From positions 5,704,001 to 5,768,000 of the forward strand of contig NC_039493.1 in the NCBI RefSeq assembly GCF_003590095.1: a stretch of DNA of 64,000 bases. The letters run 5' to 3'. The notes beneath the pieces were generated by a model. The model did no database searches. It was not told the origin of the DNA and saw only the letters and a list, made by a program, of their open reading frames with translations. Of the stretch, positions 11,062 to 20,999 are shown piece by piece. A program made the translations under genes and the position numbers. The DNA is from Trichoplusia ni (taxonomy: Eukaryota; Arthropoda; Insecta; Lepidoptera; Noctuidae). Within the stretch, counting starts at the first letter, position 1; each line of letters begins with the position of its first letter.

Positions 11062-11102
11062 AAATATATTTTACGAACGTTCACCGTTCGTAAAATATAT
11101 TT
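11062..11102. repeat. Perfect 18-bp inverted repeat
   Basis: aaatatattttacgaacg at 11062-11079 and its exact complement at 11085-11102 are separated by five bases. The stem end holds GAAcgTTC, which also matches an HSE unit pair. It lies ~350 bases upstream of the sHSP gene that ends at 10716. Confidence 0.8.
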
Positions 11103-11466
11103 ACGTGTATATGTGAAATACACTCAGGTTAGGACATTTTTGTGTTAAAATTTAAATGGATGTGGATGTTAATGGTTTTAAAAATATTATTTCTAACTTT
11201 CAAAATACCAAAATAGAAAGTAAACTTAATCTTAATTAAATAATTATATTTACTAGGCAAACCAAACAACAGAAATTTTCACTATAACAAAATTTAATGG
11301 TACAAATATTGAATCAAAAATTCAAATTTGTTTAGAATACTATTTCAACTTAATTATAATCTGAATTGAATATATACAACGTTATTGTTCATTTCCTTGC
11401 CACAACCGAGTGTTCATAACCTCTGTTTGACTGAAGCGACGTCTGGTGTCGAATAGCGGAACCTTT

Positions 11467-11511
11467 GTTCTGGAAAGTGCATCGGACACGGGCAATGTTC
11501 CAGAAAAGTCC
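11467..11511. promoter_or_regulatory. Two distal heat-shock elements
   Basis: TTCtgGAAagTGC at 11468-11480 and CAAtgTTCcaGAAaaGTC at 11493-11510 each contain a perfect TTCnnGAA core. They lie ~600 bases upstream of the TATA box of the sHSP at 10189-10716. They could act as an enhancer for it or belong to an unseen transcript. Confidence 0.5.
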
Positions 11512-12564
11512 TGTGTACGATCAATGAACTTTACGAGTAAGATAGGTAGATATACAAGTTATCTAGAAAATTCGTGACTGAATGAAGAATTAGTACGGTC
11601 GGGCAGCTTTGATAATTTTGGTTTTATGCATTTAAACCTAGTTTGTTGACTGAAATTCGAGTACCTATTTAACTGTAACATAAAATCAAATGAAGCAGCG
11701 TGTAGTAATTAAGTACCTAGGTACTTTTAGTTATAGAGAAAAAAAAATATTGCCTAGAAATTATGAAATAACATTAATCAATCAACCAGAATTCGAGTTT
11801 TTTATTATCAATATGTACATCAAAACATAGAATATTGTAATGCCCCACCAAATCGTTTAAACGGGTTAACTGTGGGAATTACTGTTTTTATGATTCCCAC
11901 AAATACGTAAAAAGATTATATTTATACCTAGATATAGAAGCAAGGGCCCAGATGTAAAGTGGTACTGGCAGGGATTATTTTGCACTCCGGTCTCTCTATA
12001 CCGGTTGCGAGCAATTTTTTTATTCTTGAATTTTAATGTTCAATCTCTTTTGTTATTTTATATCAACCCCAAAAAGGTTTGTTGTCATACTTTACAAGGA
12101 GTTATTATTCATTCAACTGAGTTTCTTACGATTATTGCTTGAAGTATTTAGACTGATACTTTAACAATAAATTCAGACTATAATGAACTGTGGCAGAGAG
12201 GCACTAAGTAACATTTTCTTTGATCTTTATCGAGATCCCGTTTGTTATAATGTTGGTATTGTTATGTAGGTAAATAATACGGCTACCGGTGACTTATTGA
12301 ACGTCGGCGTCATATCTGAAGTTCAAGATCAATACGGCTACCAGCTGTGGCGGCCAACGCCTAGCGCGCGACGTGAGCAGATACGTTTGTGTTTCACAAT
12401 ACATCACATGTTGAGGCAGGCTTTATACATTACCGCGGTAGTTTGCACCGCCTGCCCGTATTTTTAGGTGCAATGTACTCGTAGGTTGGTTTAAGCTGGT
12501 AAGAGTCTTGATAAGAGATATCTCTTGTCTTTTTTCAGAGTGGAAAAAGTCCAAAGGTAAAAAA

Positions 12565-12690
12565 ATCCCCGGTTTTAGACATTGCCACGCTAGACGGCTG
12601 GCAGGAGCTGGATGCGAGAAGATCTCAGTGGCGTGCACTTGGAGAGGCCTATGTCCAGTGCGATAGGCTGATGATGATGATGATGATGAC
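12565..12690 (+). repeat. LINE 3' end fragment with (GATGAT)n tail
   Basis: 'ggagaggcctatgtccagtg' is followed by ataggctgatgatgatg. The same ending occurs at 39645-39885 and, reversed, at 37138-37200. It is a common lepidopteran non-LTR retrotransposon 3' end with a simple-repeat tail. Confidence 0.65.
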
Positions 12691-13539
12691 GCTAGATGCT
12701 ATAAAAAAAGTAAAAACAACCACCAGTAAAACTATCAATAGTAAAGAGTAAAGTAAAGGACTTTGGTAACGGTACGAATGTCGACCTACAGATATTAAGA
12801 ATTAGCATATTTTGGACAGTCCCGTTCTTGTGGAAATTTAAAATCTTTTTGTAAGTATGCAGTGTAATTTTAATTGAAGCTTTAGGACATGCGCATTGCA
12901 TTCAACACTCAATACGCACTAATCAATACTTTTATTCGAACTTTTTATGTCAATTTGCATGTAATTGATATCATGTATAATCCAATATGTGCTGTGGTTG
13001 GTACGGCAAGTCGGCTACACGTAACACGACTGAATCTTCATATTCAATTCTACATTTAACTTTCCACCTTAAGTGTAGTGAATATTAGGTTGAGTATTGG
13101 AAGTAGCTGTCGGTCACTTGCTACCCTTTATCAAAGAGACGCGAGTACACCTCAGCACTACAATATTGATTGAAATAGCTCTTCGCTTAAAACAGAGATC
13201 AATATTTCAGAACGTGAACATAGTATTTAGAAAAGTATATTATTAATGATTTCTAACCGGATTGACATTATTCTTGTAAAATTGGAAATATAATATAAGT
13301 AGAAGTGAATACATATAGGCGTGTCTAACCCAAAGATCCTATTTATGGCTTACTAATAGAGTAACCAACCTCACAAATACTGAATGCACTGACCACCATA
13401 CGCTCATTGTAAACATGTTGACAAAACATCCAATGATGTAGCCAATCATGCATGGAATAACAATTGAGGGATAATTTAGTTGAATTAAGAAGGATCGGCG
13501 CTTTGCTGTTCATCCGAATACGAAAAGCAGAATGGAAGA

Positions 13540-13700
13540 GGTCAGTACTTACCAAACCAACTGAGCATGACGTCGCGGGTTCGATTCCCGCGTATGACAA
13601 GCATTTTTGTGATCCCTGAACGCTTTTACTGGGTGTTTCTGCATGTATCTTGAATGTTTGTGAAACCCCGTCCGGCATAAGGATTAAAATTATAAATGCG
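13540..13700 (+). repeat. tRNA-derived SINE
   Basis: A B-box-like gggttcgattcccg lies at 13577-13590, followed by tgtgatccctgaacgc and a tail 'tgaatgtttgtgaaacccc', then aaggattaaaatt. The body matches the copy at 14940-15070. Confidence 0.7.
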
Positions 13701-14123
13701 TGTGTCGTTTAATAAAATACAAATACAATAATAAGTATTTGTTTTAAATAATTTAGAAGGTTATATTTAGAACCAAAATGAAGAAAGAGTACTCGATATT
13801 TAATAGTTTAAACTAAAATTAACCCCACTGTGAATTTTACAATAAGACTTACAAACTTGATGAAATATAAAATATAGAGGTACTAACGCTTCAAAATATT
13901 TTTGCATTTTTAAGCGGGATCAGTGTTCTCACTTGGTTCAATTCAAAATTAAAAAAATATTATTTACTTAAAACGTAAAAACTTTTTGCTAAACATTTAT
14001 CCATAACTGGCCAAACACACTGTGCGTGTATCTACCTGCGCAAAACGTCATGCGCTGTTCAAACAAGTAATTACTGACGTTCGCCGGCATTTCTTTTTTT
14101 CCGTGAAAATAATATCAAGAAAG

Positions 14124-14687
14124 ATGTCTATGTTACCGTATCTTCTCGATATGGAACGCGCCCGGCGTTTACCCGACCAACATTTCGCACTAGCTCTAAC
14201 GCCCGAAGACATTCTAGCTGTGGTGTCCCCCCAATACAGCACTGACTACTACAGGCCTTGGAAACAAATCTCGTCGATGCTCCGAGACGTCGGCTCGACT
14301 ATTAAATCTGATAGGGCCAAGTTCCAAATTAATTTGGACGTGCAGCACTTTGCGCCTGAAGACATCTCTGTGAAGACCTCCGACGGTTTCGTGGTGATCG
14401 AAGCTCGTCATGACGAGAAGAAAGACGAGCATGGATGGGTGTCGCGCCAGTTTACGAGACGATACCCGCTGCCTGAAGGATGCTGTGTGGAAGCAGTGCA
14501 GTCGCGGCTTTCCTCCGATGGCGTTTTAACAGTCACTGCGCCTCTAGAAAGTCCGCAAACGTCCAACGAGAGGGTTGTTCCGATCATCCAAACAGGGCCA
14601 GTGAAGAAACAGCCTGATGGGTCAAAAAATGAAGCAGGTGACGGGGAACCACCCGTCAAGGCTGCCGTAGAGAACGGACAGCAGTAA
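14124..14687 (+). CDS. Small heat-shock protein, cytosolic Hsp20 family
   Basis: A single-exon gene of 187 residues. The frame is open upstream to 14022, but ATG 14124 is chosen because MSMLPYLLDMERARRLPDQHF aligns with the N-terminus of the gene at 10189 (both reach DQHF). The alpha-crystallin domain is at about 66-143: FQINLDVQHFAPEDISVK, SRQFTRRYPLPEG and DGVLTVTAPL. VPI and a GPVKK tail follow, then a hydrophilic extension rich in Gly, Glu and Lys. Its holdase role is inferred from the family. It is divergent in orientation from the minus-strand gene at 10189 and convergent with the one at 16194. No clear TATA or HSE was seen in the ~200 bases upstream, unlike its neighbours, so it may be constitutive or have a 5' UTR intron. 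Confidence 0.94.
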   Translation: MSMLPYLLDMERARRLPDQHFALALTPEDILAVVSPQYSTDYYRPWKQISSMLRDVGSTIKSDRAKFQINLDVQHFAPEDISVKTSDGFVVIEARHDEKKDEHGWVSRQFTRRYPLPEGCCVEAVQSRLSSDGVLTVTAPLESPQTSNERVVPIIQTGPVKKQPDGSKNEAGDGEPPVKAAVENGQQ

Positions 14688-14748
14688 ACAAGCGATAACT
14701 ACTTGATGCAGGGCCAAGGCAAGAATAGCTCTTCGTTCTTTGATGACA

Positions 14749-14754
14749 AATAAA
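14749..14754 (+). terminator. Polyadenylation signal of sHSP gene 14124-14687
   Basis: AATAAA lies about 60 bases after the stop codon; a second AATAAA lies near 14790. Either would give a short 3' UTR. Confidence 0.55.
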
Positions 14755-14939
14755 TTACCAGTGATACATAAAACAACTTGACATATAGTTGAATAAACTT
14801 ATGTTTGTACGATGAGATTTTTAATACCATTTGATATGTATAAAGAACTGATTAATAAATTATCGTCTTTTTTGTGAGATTTGTTTTTACTTTTTTGTGA
14901 CATGTTAAATTAATTCATTTTTTAAACTACATAGTAAGT

Positions 14940-15070
14940 GACGTGTCGAGGGTTCGATCCCCACGTAGGACAAACGTTTGTGTGATCCACAAATGCTTGT
15001 TTAGTGTCTGTGCTTGTGAGTGGAGTGTTTGTGGAATCCCCCGCGACACAAGGATTTAATTCCTTAGGCG
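14940..15070 (+). repeat. tRNA-derived SINE
   Basis: 'cgagggttcgatccccacg' (B box) is followed by 'gtttgtgtgatccacaaatg' and 'tttgtggaatccc', then 'gacacaaggatttaatt'. This is the clearest SINE body in the window; fragments with the same tail occur at 2637, 13540, 46735 and 63790. Confidence 0.75.
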
Positions 15071-16193
15071 TTTAAAAAAAATATCCTAGATGATAATTAA
15101 AAAAAATATTTAAACAAGGCGCTATAATTATCAATATAATGGCAAGAATTGAAGATCGACACAATTTTTTGATCACAATAATTATTATTTCAAAATTATT
15201 AGAATCGTGCTAATATCAAACCTAACGTTGATCACGGAAAATAATAAAGCTGAAAAAAATGGTTTGATAAGGTTTTCTGATTTTGAAAGTAAAACCAGTC
15301 CATAATAAACAAACCAGTGCATGATAAGAGAGCGTTAGTACCCAATATCGATTCGTGCCCTAAACTCGAACTCCTTGATCTAAATAAGTTGAACAACTGA
15401 GTACACGCTAATATTCTATGGCAGGTCGCAGGTGGATCCTTTTATGATAACTTATACGGGCCATAAAATGTAATAACAGCATAAATTTCGCGTGGACCTT
15501 ATGTAAAAGACTGTTTGTAATTCAGTACCAAGTTCAATCTAAAATTATAATAAGCTGTTTTTTACTACAATACCAAGATATCACGCAAGCTACTGAAGAA
15601 AACTAAAGATAGCATTTCTAGAAGTATCGTCAGTACCTTATAATGGACTAGTTCTATGAATAATCTCGTAGATAAATAATATATGTAAAATTACTATAAA
15701 TACATTGACTTGATGATAGCACATAGTTGTTTTCGGATCAAATTTTGGCAGGGCTTCGGACCTATTTTAGAGTTTGATTTCTAGTTCCTTTAATTTGTGT
15801 TAGGATGAAAATTTATTATTTTAAAAGATGTTTATATACATATTATTAATGATATTCCTGCATTTATTTACATGTTTCTTTAATCATACAATTATTTTGC
15901 AATCTTTATTAATAAATTCTAACAATAGAGTGGGGCATTACGTAGTAGGTTGACAATATGTATGTAGGTACAAGGTAGGCAATGTTTTCAAAAGAATGCA
16001 TTTCAAACAGTTTATTTACATAAATCTTTAAAGGCACCCTACCATTTTATGAAATTAAACACATGAATATGATCACAGAAATGTATTTATTTCAAATAAA
16101 CTTAATAATTATAGCACAGATTCAAATCAGTCTTAAAAAAATCATAAAGATACATATATACAGACTAGGTGCAACGATCGCGATGTACTCATT

Positions 16194-16763
16194 TCACTTT
16201 TCAGACAGCTGTTTTTTGACGGGTCCTGTGTGCGTGATGGGGACTATCTTTTCTCCTGTTGATGGCATGGCGAGGACCTTTGGTGCAGTGATGGTCAGGA
16301 CTCCGTCTGACGACAGTTTTGACTCCACCGTGTCCGGCAAGCACCCTTGCGGCAAAGCGTATCGTCTAACAAACCGCCTCGACACATATCCATGCTGATC
16401 CTCTTTTTCTTCGTGTTTGCCTTCAATAATCACTTGACCATTGATAACTTTGACATCAATTTCTTCGGGAGCGAAATGCTGCACGTCGACATTGACTTGG
16501 AATTTCTCGTCGTCAGATGATATTTGCCCGATTTCGTTGACAGCTAGCCGGTTCATTGCAGAAGAGAGCTGTTCGATCGGTTTGAGTAGATTTTCCCATG
16601 GTCTGAAGGCGTCCTCCCAGGGCTTGAGGAACGAATTCTCGTAGTCACGTAACATCAGCTGGTTGAGTGGCGAGTAGCCGAAGAAGTTATCAGGTCTGAA
16701 GAATTCCCTCTCAATCATACGGAAAGGCCTCTCAAGGTCGTGCATGTATGGAATCACAGACAT
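16194..16763 (-). CDS. Small heat-shock protein, cytosolic Hsp20 family
   Basis: A single-exon gene of 189 residues. The N-terminal half (1-84) is longer and more aromatic than in the other two cytosolic genes, with FLKPWEDAFRPWENLLKP. The alpha-crystallin domain (about 85-162) has FQVNVDVQHFAPEEIDVK, SRRFVRRYALPQG and DGVLTITAP. IVPI (173-176) and the GPVKK tail close the protein. The family role is an ATP-independent chaperone in the cytosol. The start is the first ATG in frame, 91 bases below a TATA box. Two HSEs with perfect TTCnnGAA cores lie further upstream, so heat induction is the most likely control. It is convergent with the gene at 14124. Confidence 0.95.
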   Translation of the reverse strand: MSVIPYMHDLERPFRMIEREFFRPDNFFGYSPLNQLMLRDYENSFLKPWEDAFRPWENLLKPIEQLSSAMNRLAVNEIGQISSDDEKFQVNVDVQHFAPEEIDVKVINGQVIIEGKHEEKEDQHGYVSRRFVRRYALPQGCLPDTVESKLSSDGVLTITAPKVLAMPSTGEKIVPITHTGPVKKQLSEK

Positions 16764-16853
16764 TTTGGCGTATTTTGTTCGTTTGGTTTACACTTTGCAA
16801 TGCTCTGAATACTTTCTCAGTAATCAACTGCCGGCTTCGCGGGCTCTCGCCGT

Positions 16854-16860
16854 ATTTATA
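16854..16860 (-). promoter_or_regulatory. TATA box of sHSP gene 16194-16763
   Basis: atttata on the plus strand (TATAAAT on the minus strand), 91 bases upstream of the ATG. It occupies the same place and has the same sequence as in the gene at 10189. Confidence 0.7.
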
Positions 16861-16875
16861 TGCAGTCGACAACAA

Positions 16876-16893
16876 CGCCACCTGTTAACGGCG
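16876..16893 (-). promoter_or_regulatory. Shared sHSP promoter element
   Basis: cgccacctgttaacggcg corresponds to the element at 10872-10890. It sits directly between the TATA box and the HSE of this gene. Confidence 0.4.
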
Positions 16894-16904
16894 ACGAGAG
16901 TACG

Positions 16905-16914
16905 CTTCGAGAAA
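16905..16914 (-). promoter_or_regulatory. Heat-shock element, proximal
   Basis: cTTCgaGAAa is a perfect TTCnnGAA core (TTC 16906-16908, GAA 16911-16913) about 45 bases upstream of the TATA box. Confidence 0.65.
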
Positions 16915-16956
16915 GAGCTGGGGCTTGACTACGAACTTTGTAGTTCTGTCTCGTTA

Positions 16957-16971
16957 ATTCCCGAAACGTCC
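16957..16971 (-). promoter_or_regulatory. Heat-shock element, distal
   Basis: TTCccGAAacGTC at 16958-16970 gives a perfect two-unit core plus a one-mismatch third unit, about 100 bases upstream of the TATA box. Confidence 0.6.
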
Positions 16972-17591
16972 GCAGTGCGATCAATACCTTTTGTATGAGC
17001 GCCATCTAGTGGTGAGTAGCGGACTTAAAGGGCTAACGACCTTGTGACAGTTCTTTGAATGTGTGCAGTATGTGTGTGTTTATTATTGTTTACCGGCGCT
17101 AAAGGGGAACAAACACGTCAATACAGCTGTGTACAATATTCTCGATCGTACTATTCTAGAAAAGTCAGACGAAATGTATTACCTAATCCAAATAAGTATG
17201 AATGTTAATTAAATATATAAATTTGGTTAATAAGAGTCTGATAATAATATCTAATTGTTTAGCATAGAGCGTTATTAAGGCAACCATCATGATAAATCAT
17301 TTAATGTTTTAATTTATCATTACTATCAAATAATTTGAACATAATAGCTAATGTAAAAGAGAAAACATCTTTTGCATTAGCTTTAAGTGTTATAAATGAC
17401 ATTCGGTGATTTCACTCGTATTACGCTGATGAAGTCAGGTCTACCTAAGCATACGTACTTGAAAAGAGGTCAGTACGAAAGATTTCATTTAATAAAAAAT
17501 CTAACACCTCCTACAATAAAAAACAAAGAAACATTCATGACATTAGTATAGCTTTATTTGATCCTACATACTATCCTACATATTATTATAC

Positions 17592-17843
17592 TAGCTGTTG
17601 CCCGCGACTTCGTCCCCGTGGGTAGAAGATATAAGTTATGATTTATACCTGCCCTGTTTTTTCACATTTTCCATTGTATCTTCGCTCCTATTAGTCGCAG
17701 CGTGATGGATTATAGCCTAAAGCCTTCCTCGATGAATGGTCTATTAAACACAAAAATAATTTTTCAATTTGGGCCAGTAGTTCCTGAGATGAGCGCGTTC
17801 AAACAAACAAACAAATCTTCAGTTTTATATATTAGTATAGAGT
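17592..17843 (+). repeat. AGCTGTTGCCCGCGAC dispersed repeat
   Basis: It runs from tagctgttgcccgcgacttc through 'cctcgatgaatggtctatt' and gcgcgttcaaacaaac to a tail 'tatattagtatagag'. Other copies start at 25380, 26261, 27129, 27988, 43051, 49312 and 56347. The orientation and AT-rich tail suggest a retrotransposon 3' end; the family name is not certain. Confidence 0.75.
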
Positions 17844-17944
17844 AGGTAAAGATATAGATTTTAAGTAGGTAATCCACTTTTATTGTATAATTTAAAAAAT
17901 GCTCCCTTGGGAATCATGGGATCTCCAGGTCTGTTTTTTCTGTT

Positions 17945-18130
17945 TCGACTTGCCCGTTGGTCTAGTGGTTAGTGAGTAGTGACCCAGACCTCTATACCGA
18001 AGGACGTGGGTTCGATTCCCATCGAAGAAAAAAAAGTGTGTGATGAGCACGATAATTTCTTCTGTGTCTGGTTGTAACTTATCTTTATTAGTATGCATTC
18101 AAAAATTTATAAGTATGTCCAATAGTTATC
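17945..18130 (+). repeat. Second-type tRNA-derived SINE
   Basis: 'gcccgttggtctagtggtta' reads as an A box region and 'gtgggttcgattccca' as a B box, followed by an unrelated body. The insertion inside the anticodon region and the extended body argue against a working tRNA gene. Confidence 0.6.
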
Positions 18131-18727
18131 TATTAGGTACTCACATTACCGACCTATTTAAACTAAGCAAGTTTGAGATAAAACTTGTAGATGGCGTTGT
18201 GTGAGAATTGTGGATTATTATACATATTACGTTGTGGAATATTATTTCTTAGAGCAGGGGTGAATAGCTCCTCGTAGATCACATCTTGTGATCCAATCGG
18301 TTTTTCGGCTTCTTCCCATGAAAATATTCTGTGGATTGAAAAATAAACGTAAATAAATCAAGCAATGTCTAACACACGTAAAAATAAGACACTGGAACAA
18401 ATATTTAATAATCAAAAAATCTAATTTTGAGCGATCGCATGATTTTGCGATGTTTTTCATTTGATGGCGTCCTAACAGATCACGCGATGCCCAGCGTTTG
18501 CAGCCGTCACTCGAAGACTGGCGTCGCGTTCATGCCGCTTTAACGATGGCTTTTTACAGGGATCCACAATTTTTGCGGTGGAGCCGAGTGCTGTGTCACT
18601 GGTGTTAACCCTTGCCCATCTTAACCCGCGCCCCTTTCGCGTCGACGCATCGCCTGTAACCGATTACACTCAAAAGACATCTGTTGCTTTGATTATATGA
18701 TTCAAATAAGACACTCTGATGAGATTT

Positions 18728-18981
18728 AAATAAAACTACTTTTACGGATTTTATCGCGGTTTAATTTTAGATTTTAGTTATCGACGTTTCGACGCCTTTG
18801 CAGGTATCATGGTCACGGGCAGACTGAGATGGCGTTCGTCTAGACAGAAGATTTTGCTCGTTCTACCTTCATATTTTAATTAATTATTTGTGGTCCGACC
18901 TACGCAGTATGAGCTCACTGTGTCTTGATGTCTTGCAGCGCTGCTCTTGGGTTTGGTAAATCCGTAAAAGTAGTTTTATTT
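18728..18981. mobile_element. Short element with 24-bp terminal inverted repeats
   Basis: aaataaaactacttttacgg (start of a 24-bp arm at 18728-18751) has its exact complement at 18958-18981. The inside contains 'gttatcgacgtttcgacgcc' and 'catggtcacgggcagactga', phrases typical of insect repeats. The phrase cactctgatgagat flanks it directly at about 18713 and 19019. No coding capacity. Confidence 0.55.
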
Positions 18982-19439
18982 CAATGTCTAACATTCGCGT
19001 AAACCTAAGAAGCCACTACACTCTGATGAGATCTGGATGTTTGAACTCATCGCACGTCGAGACCATGCGATCTTCTCCAGGCAGGACAATGCCGAACACT
19101 TAAAAAAAAACAAATAAAAAATTGGGGCTTGTGAACGTATTAAGTATTCTGTAGTGTCAAAATAGTCAATTAAAGCGTTTATGTTAATTATTAACATTTT
19201 AGTTATGTACAACTACTTGTGTATTTTCACTCTATTTCGTCAGACAGGTCAGATAATATTCTGTTCATCAACTATCTATTATCAATTAATCAAATTAAAA
19301 TAATAATATTATAGACAATATTTCCAGATAAGCACCTGAAAAGATTTATCTTACCCGATGTTTTTAATTCGTTAACTTGCATATTGCTTGGATTATTACT
19401 ATGAATGTGTTCATAATTTAATTCAAACGCTTCAAACGC

Positions 19440-19535
19440 CAAATGCTCAGTTCGCGACCTGTCGCAGTTGCGATCCCCGGCATGATAAACATTTAACTAT
19501 GTGTGATCGACAAATATTTGGAGCAAACAGAAAAA
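19440..19535 (+). repeat. Degraded SINE fragment
   Basis: 'gttgcgatccccggcatgat' followed by tgtgtgatcgacaaat matches the B box plus body order of the SINE at 14940-15070, with many changes. Confidence 0.45.
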
Positions 19536-20605
19536 TGATGAGAACGAGTTGAATCATATAAAGAACATTATGTGTCACATAAATGACATAATAAATAAGT
19601 GTCTTAAGTTTTATCAGCAATGATTATTATATAGCATCTGAGAATGATCTAGTTATGAGTAAGGGAGGTTGTTTTTAAAACTGTTTGATAAAAATGTTTG
19701 GTTTATCAGTATATTATATCGCACAAAGCAAACCAAATATATATTGCCATTCGTCATCATTCGTGATTCAAGAAGTCGTTAATCTTTTTTCCCGCCCGTA
19801 ACCACACCTAGTTTTGTCTTTCAGTACAATATGAATGAGTTCCATAGATATCTATGTAAATATGATATCAGAAGGGAGTTTAGTTTTATTCTAGCCGGTT
19901 ATTAAAAAAGGATTTATTTTAATTTCCCTTGAATTCCCCAAGCCCTTGAAGTCAGCCAAATCTTGGAAAAATAATCGTAAATGCCACTAAGAATATACAT
20001 TATAAGCATTCAATTTTCGTGACCAAGGAAAATAAGTATTGAGATGGCTAAGTATAAGAGAGTATTCGCTACTAAGTGTAGGATAAAACCATGAATTTTG
20101 AAAATTCAATCATTTTTGTTTCTCATCACTTTACCTGCTTTTTATTTGAAAATTCCAAATTTATCTAGGTTCGCAGTCACAAGCTTACTGGTATTATTGC
20201 CATCAGTGACCTCATCTTTGTTTTCGATAAAAAAATATGGATTAATTCGGAAGTATTACGAGGATTTGATTAGGGTACTAAGCATCAGCACTTCATTCAT
20301 TAAATTCAACGAAATCATTGATAAACAAAAGAAAACGTTACATTTTTCCTGTAACCAACGCGTGACAAGCGTTATGTACTTATCTACATATAATATCAGA
20401 TAAAGTATATACTTATCTGTACAGCTGAAGCATCTTCATGCAAACAGCAATTAATTGATTTTCCCATTTCCGGTCAGTTTCTGAAGTCTCCAGTTATTAT
20501 TAAATGATGTAACGGTTTACTCACGCGTATTTATCGGGGTAGCCCGAATAGTTTCGGACCCAACCGGAGACCTTAATCATGAGCAGACGCGGCGGGATTA
20601 TGTAT

Positions 20606-20643
20606 AACGTACGTAAATACGTAATCTCGTATTTACGTACGTT
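20606..20643. repeat. Perfect 16-bp inverted repeat
   Basis: aacgtacgtaaatacg at 20606-20621 and its complement at 20628-20643 enclose a six-base loop. No gene is nearby. Confidence 0.75.
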
Positions 20644-20999
20644 CTCAATAAAGGCGATTCTGCACAACTGACCGTTCAATAGCTATCAAACAAATATCCA
20701 GTTTCTTTTTTTTGTCTCGGACGCCATTTTTTATGGGACTCCATAGAAATCTAAATAACAAGGTAATAGAAGTGCCAACGCCGCGTGACCTTGTCGCCAC
20801 ACTGGTGTCTTGGACGACACCAGCGCGCGAACTTACGCTCAGTCGCTCGCGGAACGTCGTCACAGCAAGAACCACTAAAAATGGTGTTTTGCGGCGTTTC
20901 TCAGGCTGGAAATTCATCTGCATCGTGTAATAACATAAATAAATAGATAACATTTTATCGGTAAGTAAATTATTGCAGTAATATTGATGTTATTGCAAA

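Noticed and set aside
14022..14123. N-terminal extension of the sHSP gene by 34 residues
   Set aside because: There is no ATG at the frame's beginning, and the ATG at 14124 matches the start of the paralogue.
16998..17012. CTCF-like site gcgccatctagtgg upstream of an sHSP gene
   Set aside because: The core resembles CTCF sites, but similar agatggcg words occur at several places (9645, 18187, 49851), and one match is too weak to call.
17945..18030. Possible tRNA gene
   Set aside because: A and B boxes are present, but the spacing is too long and a SINE body follows directly, so it is a tRNA-derived repeat.
20098..20403. Plus-strand open frame of 101 codons rich in Leu, Ile and Lys
   Set aside because: It begins with TTG, not ATG; hydrophobic composition follows from AT richness; no family recognised.
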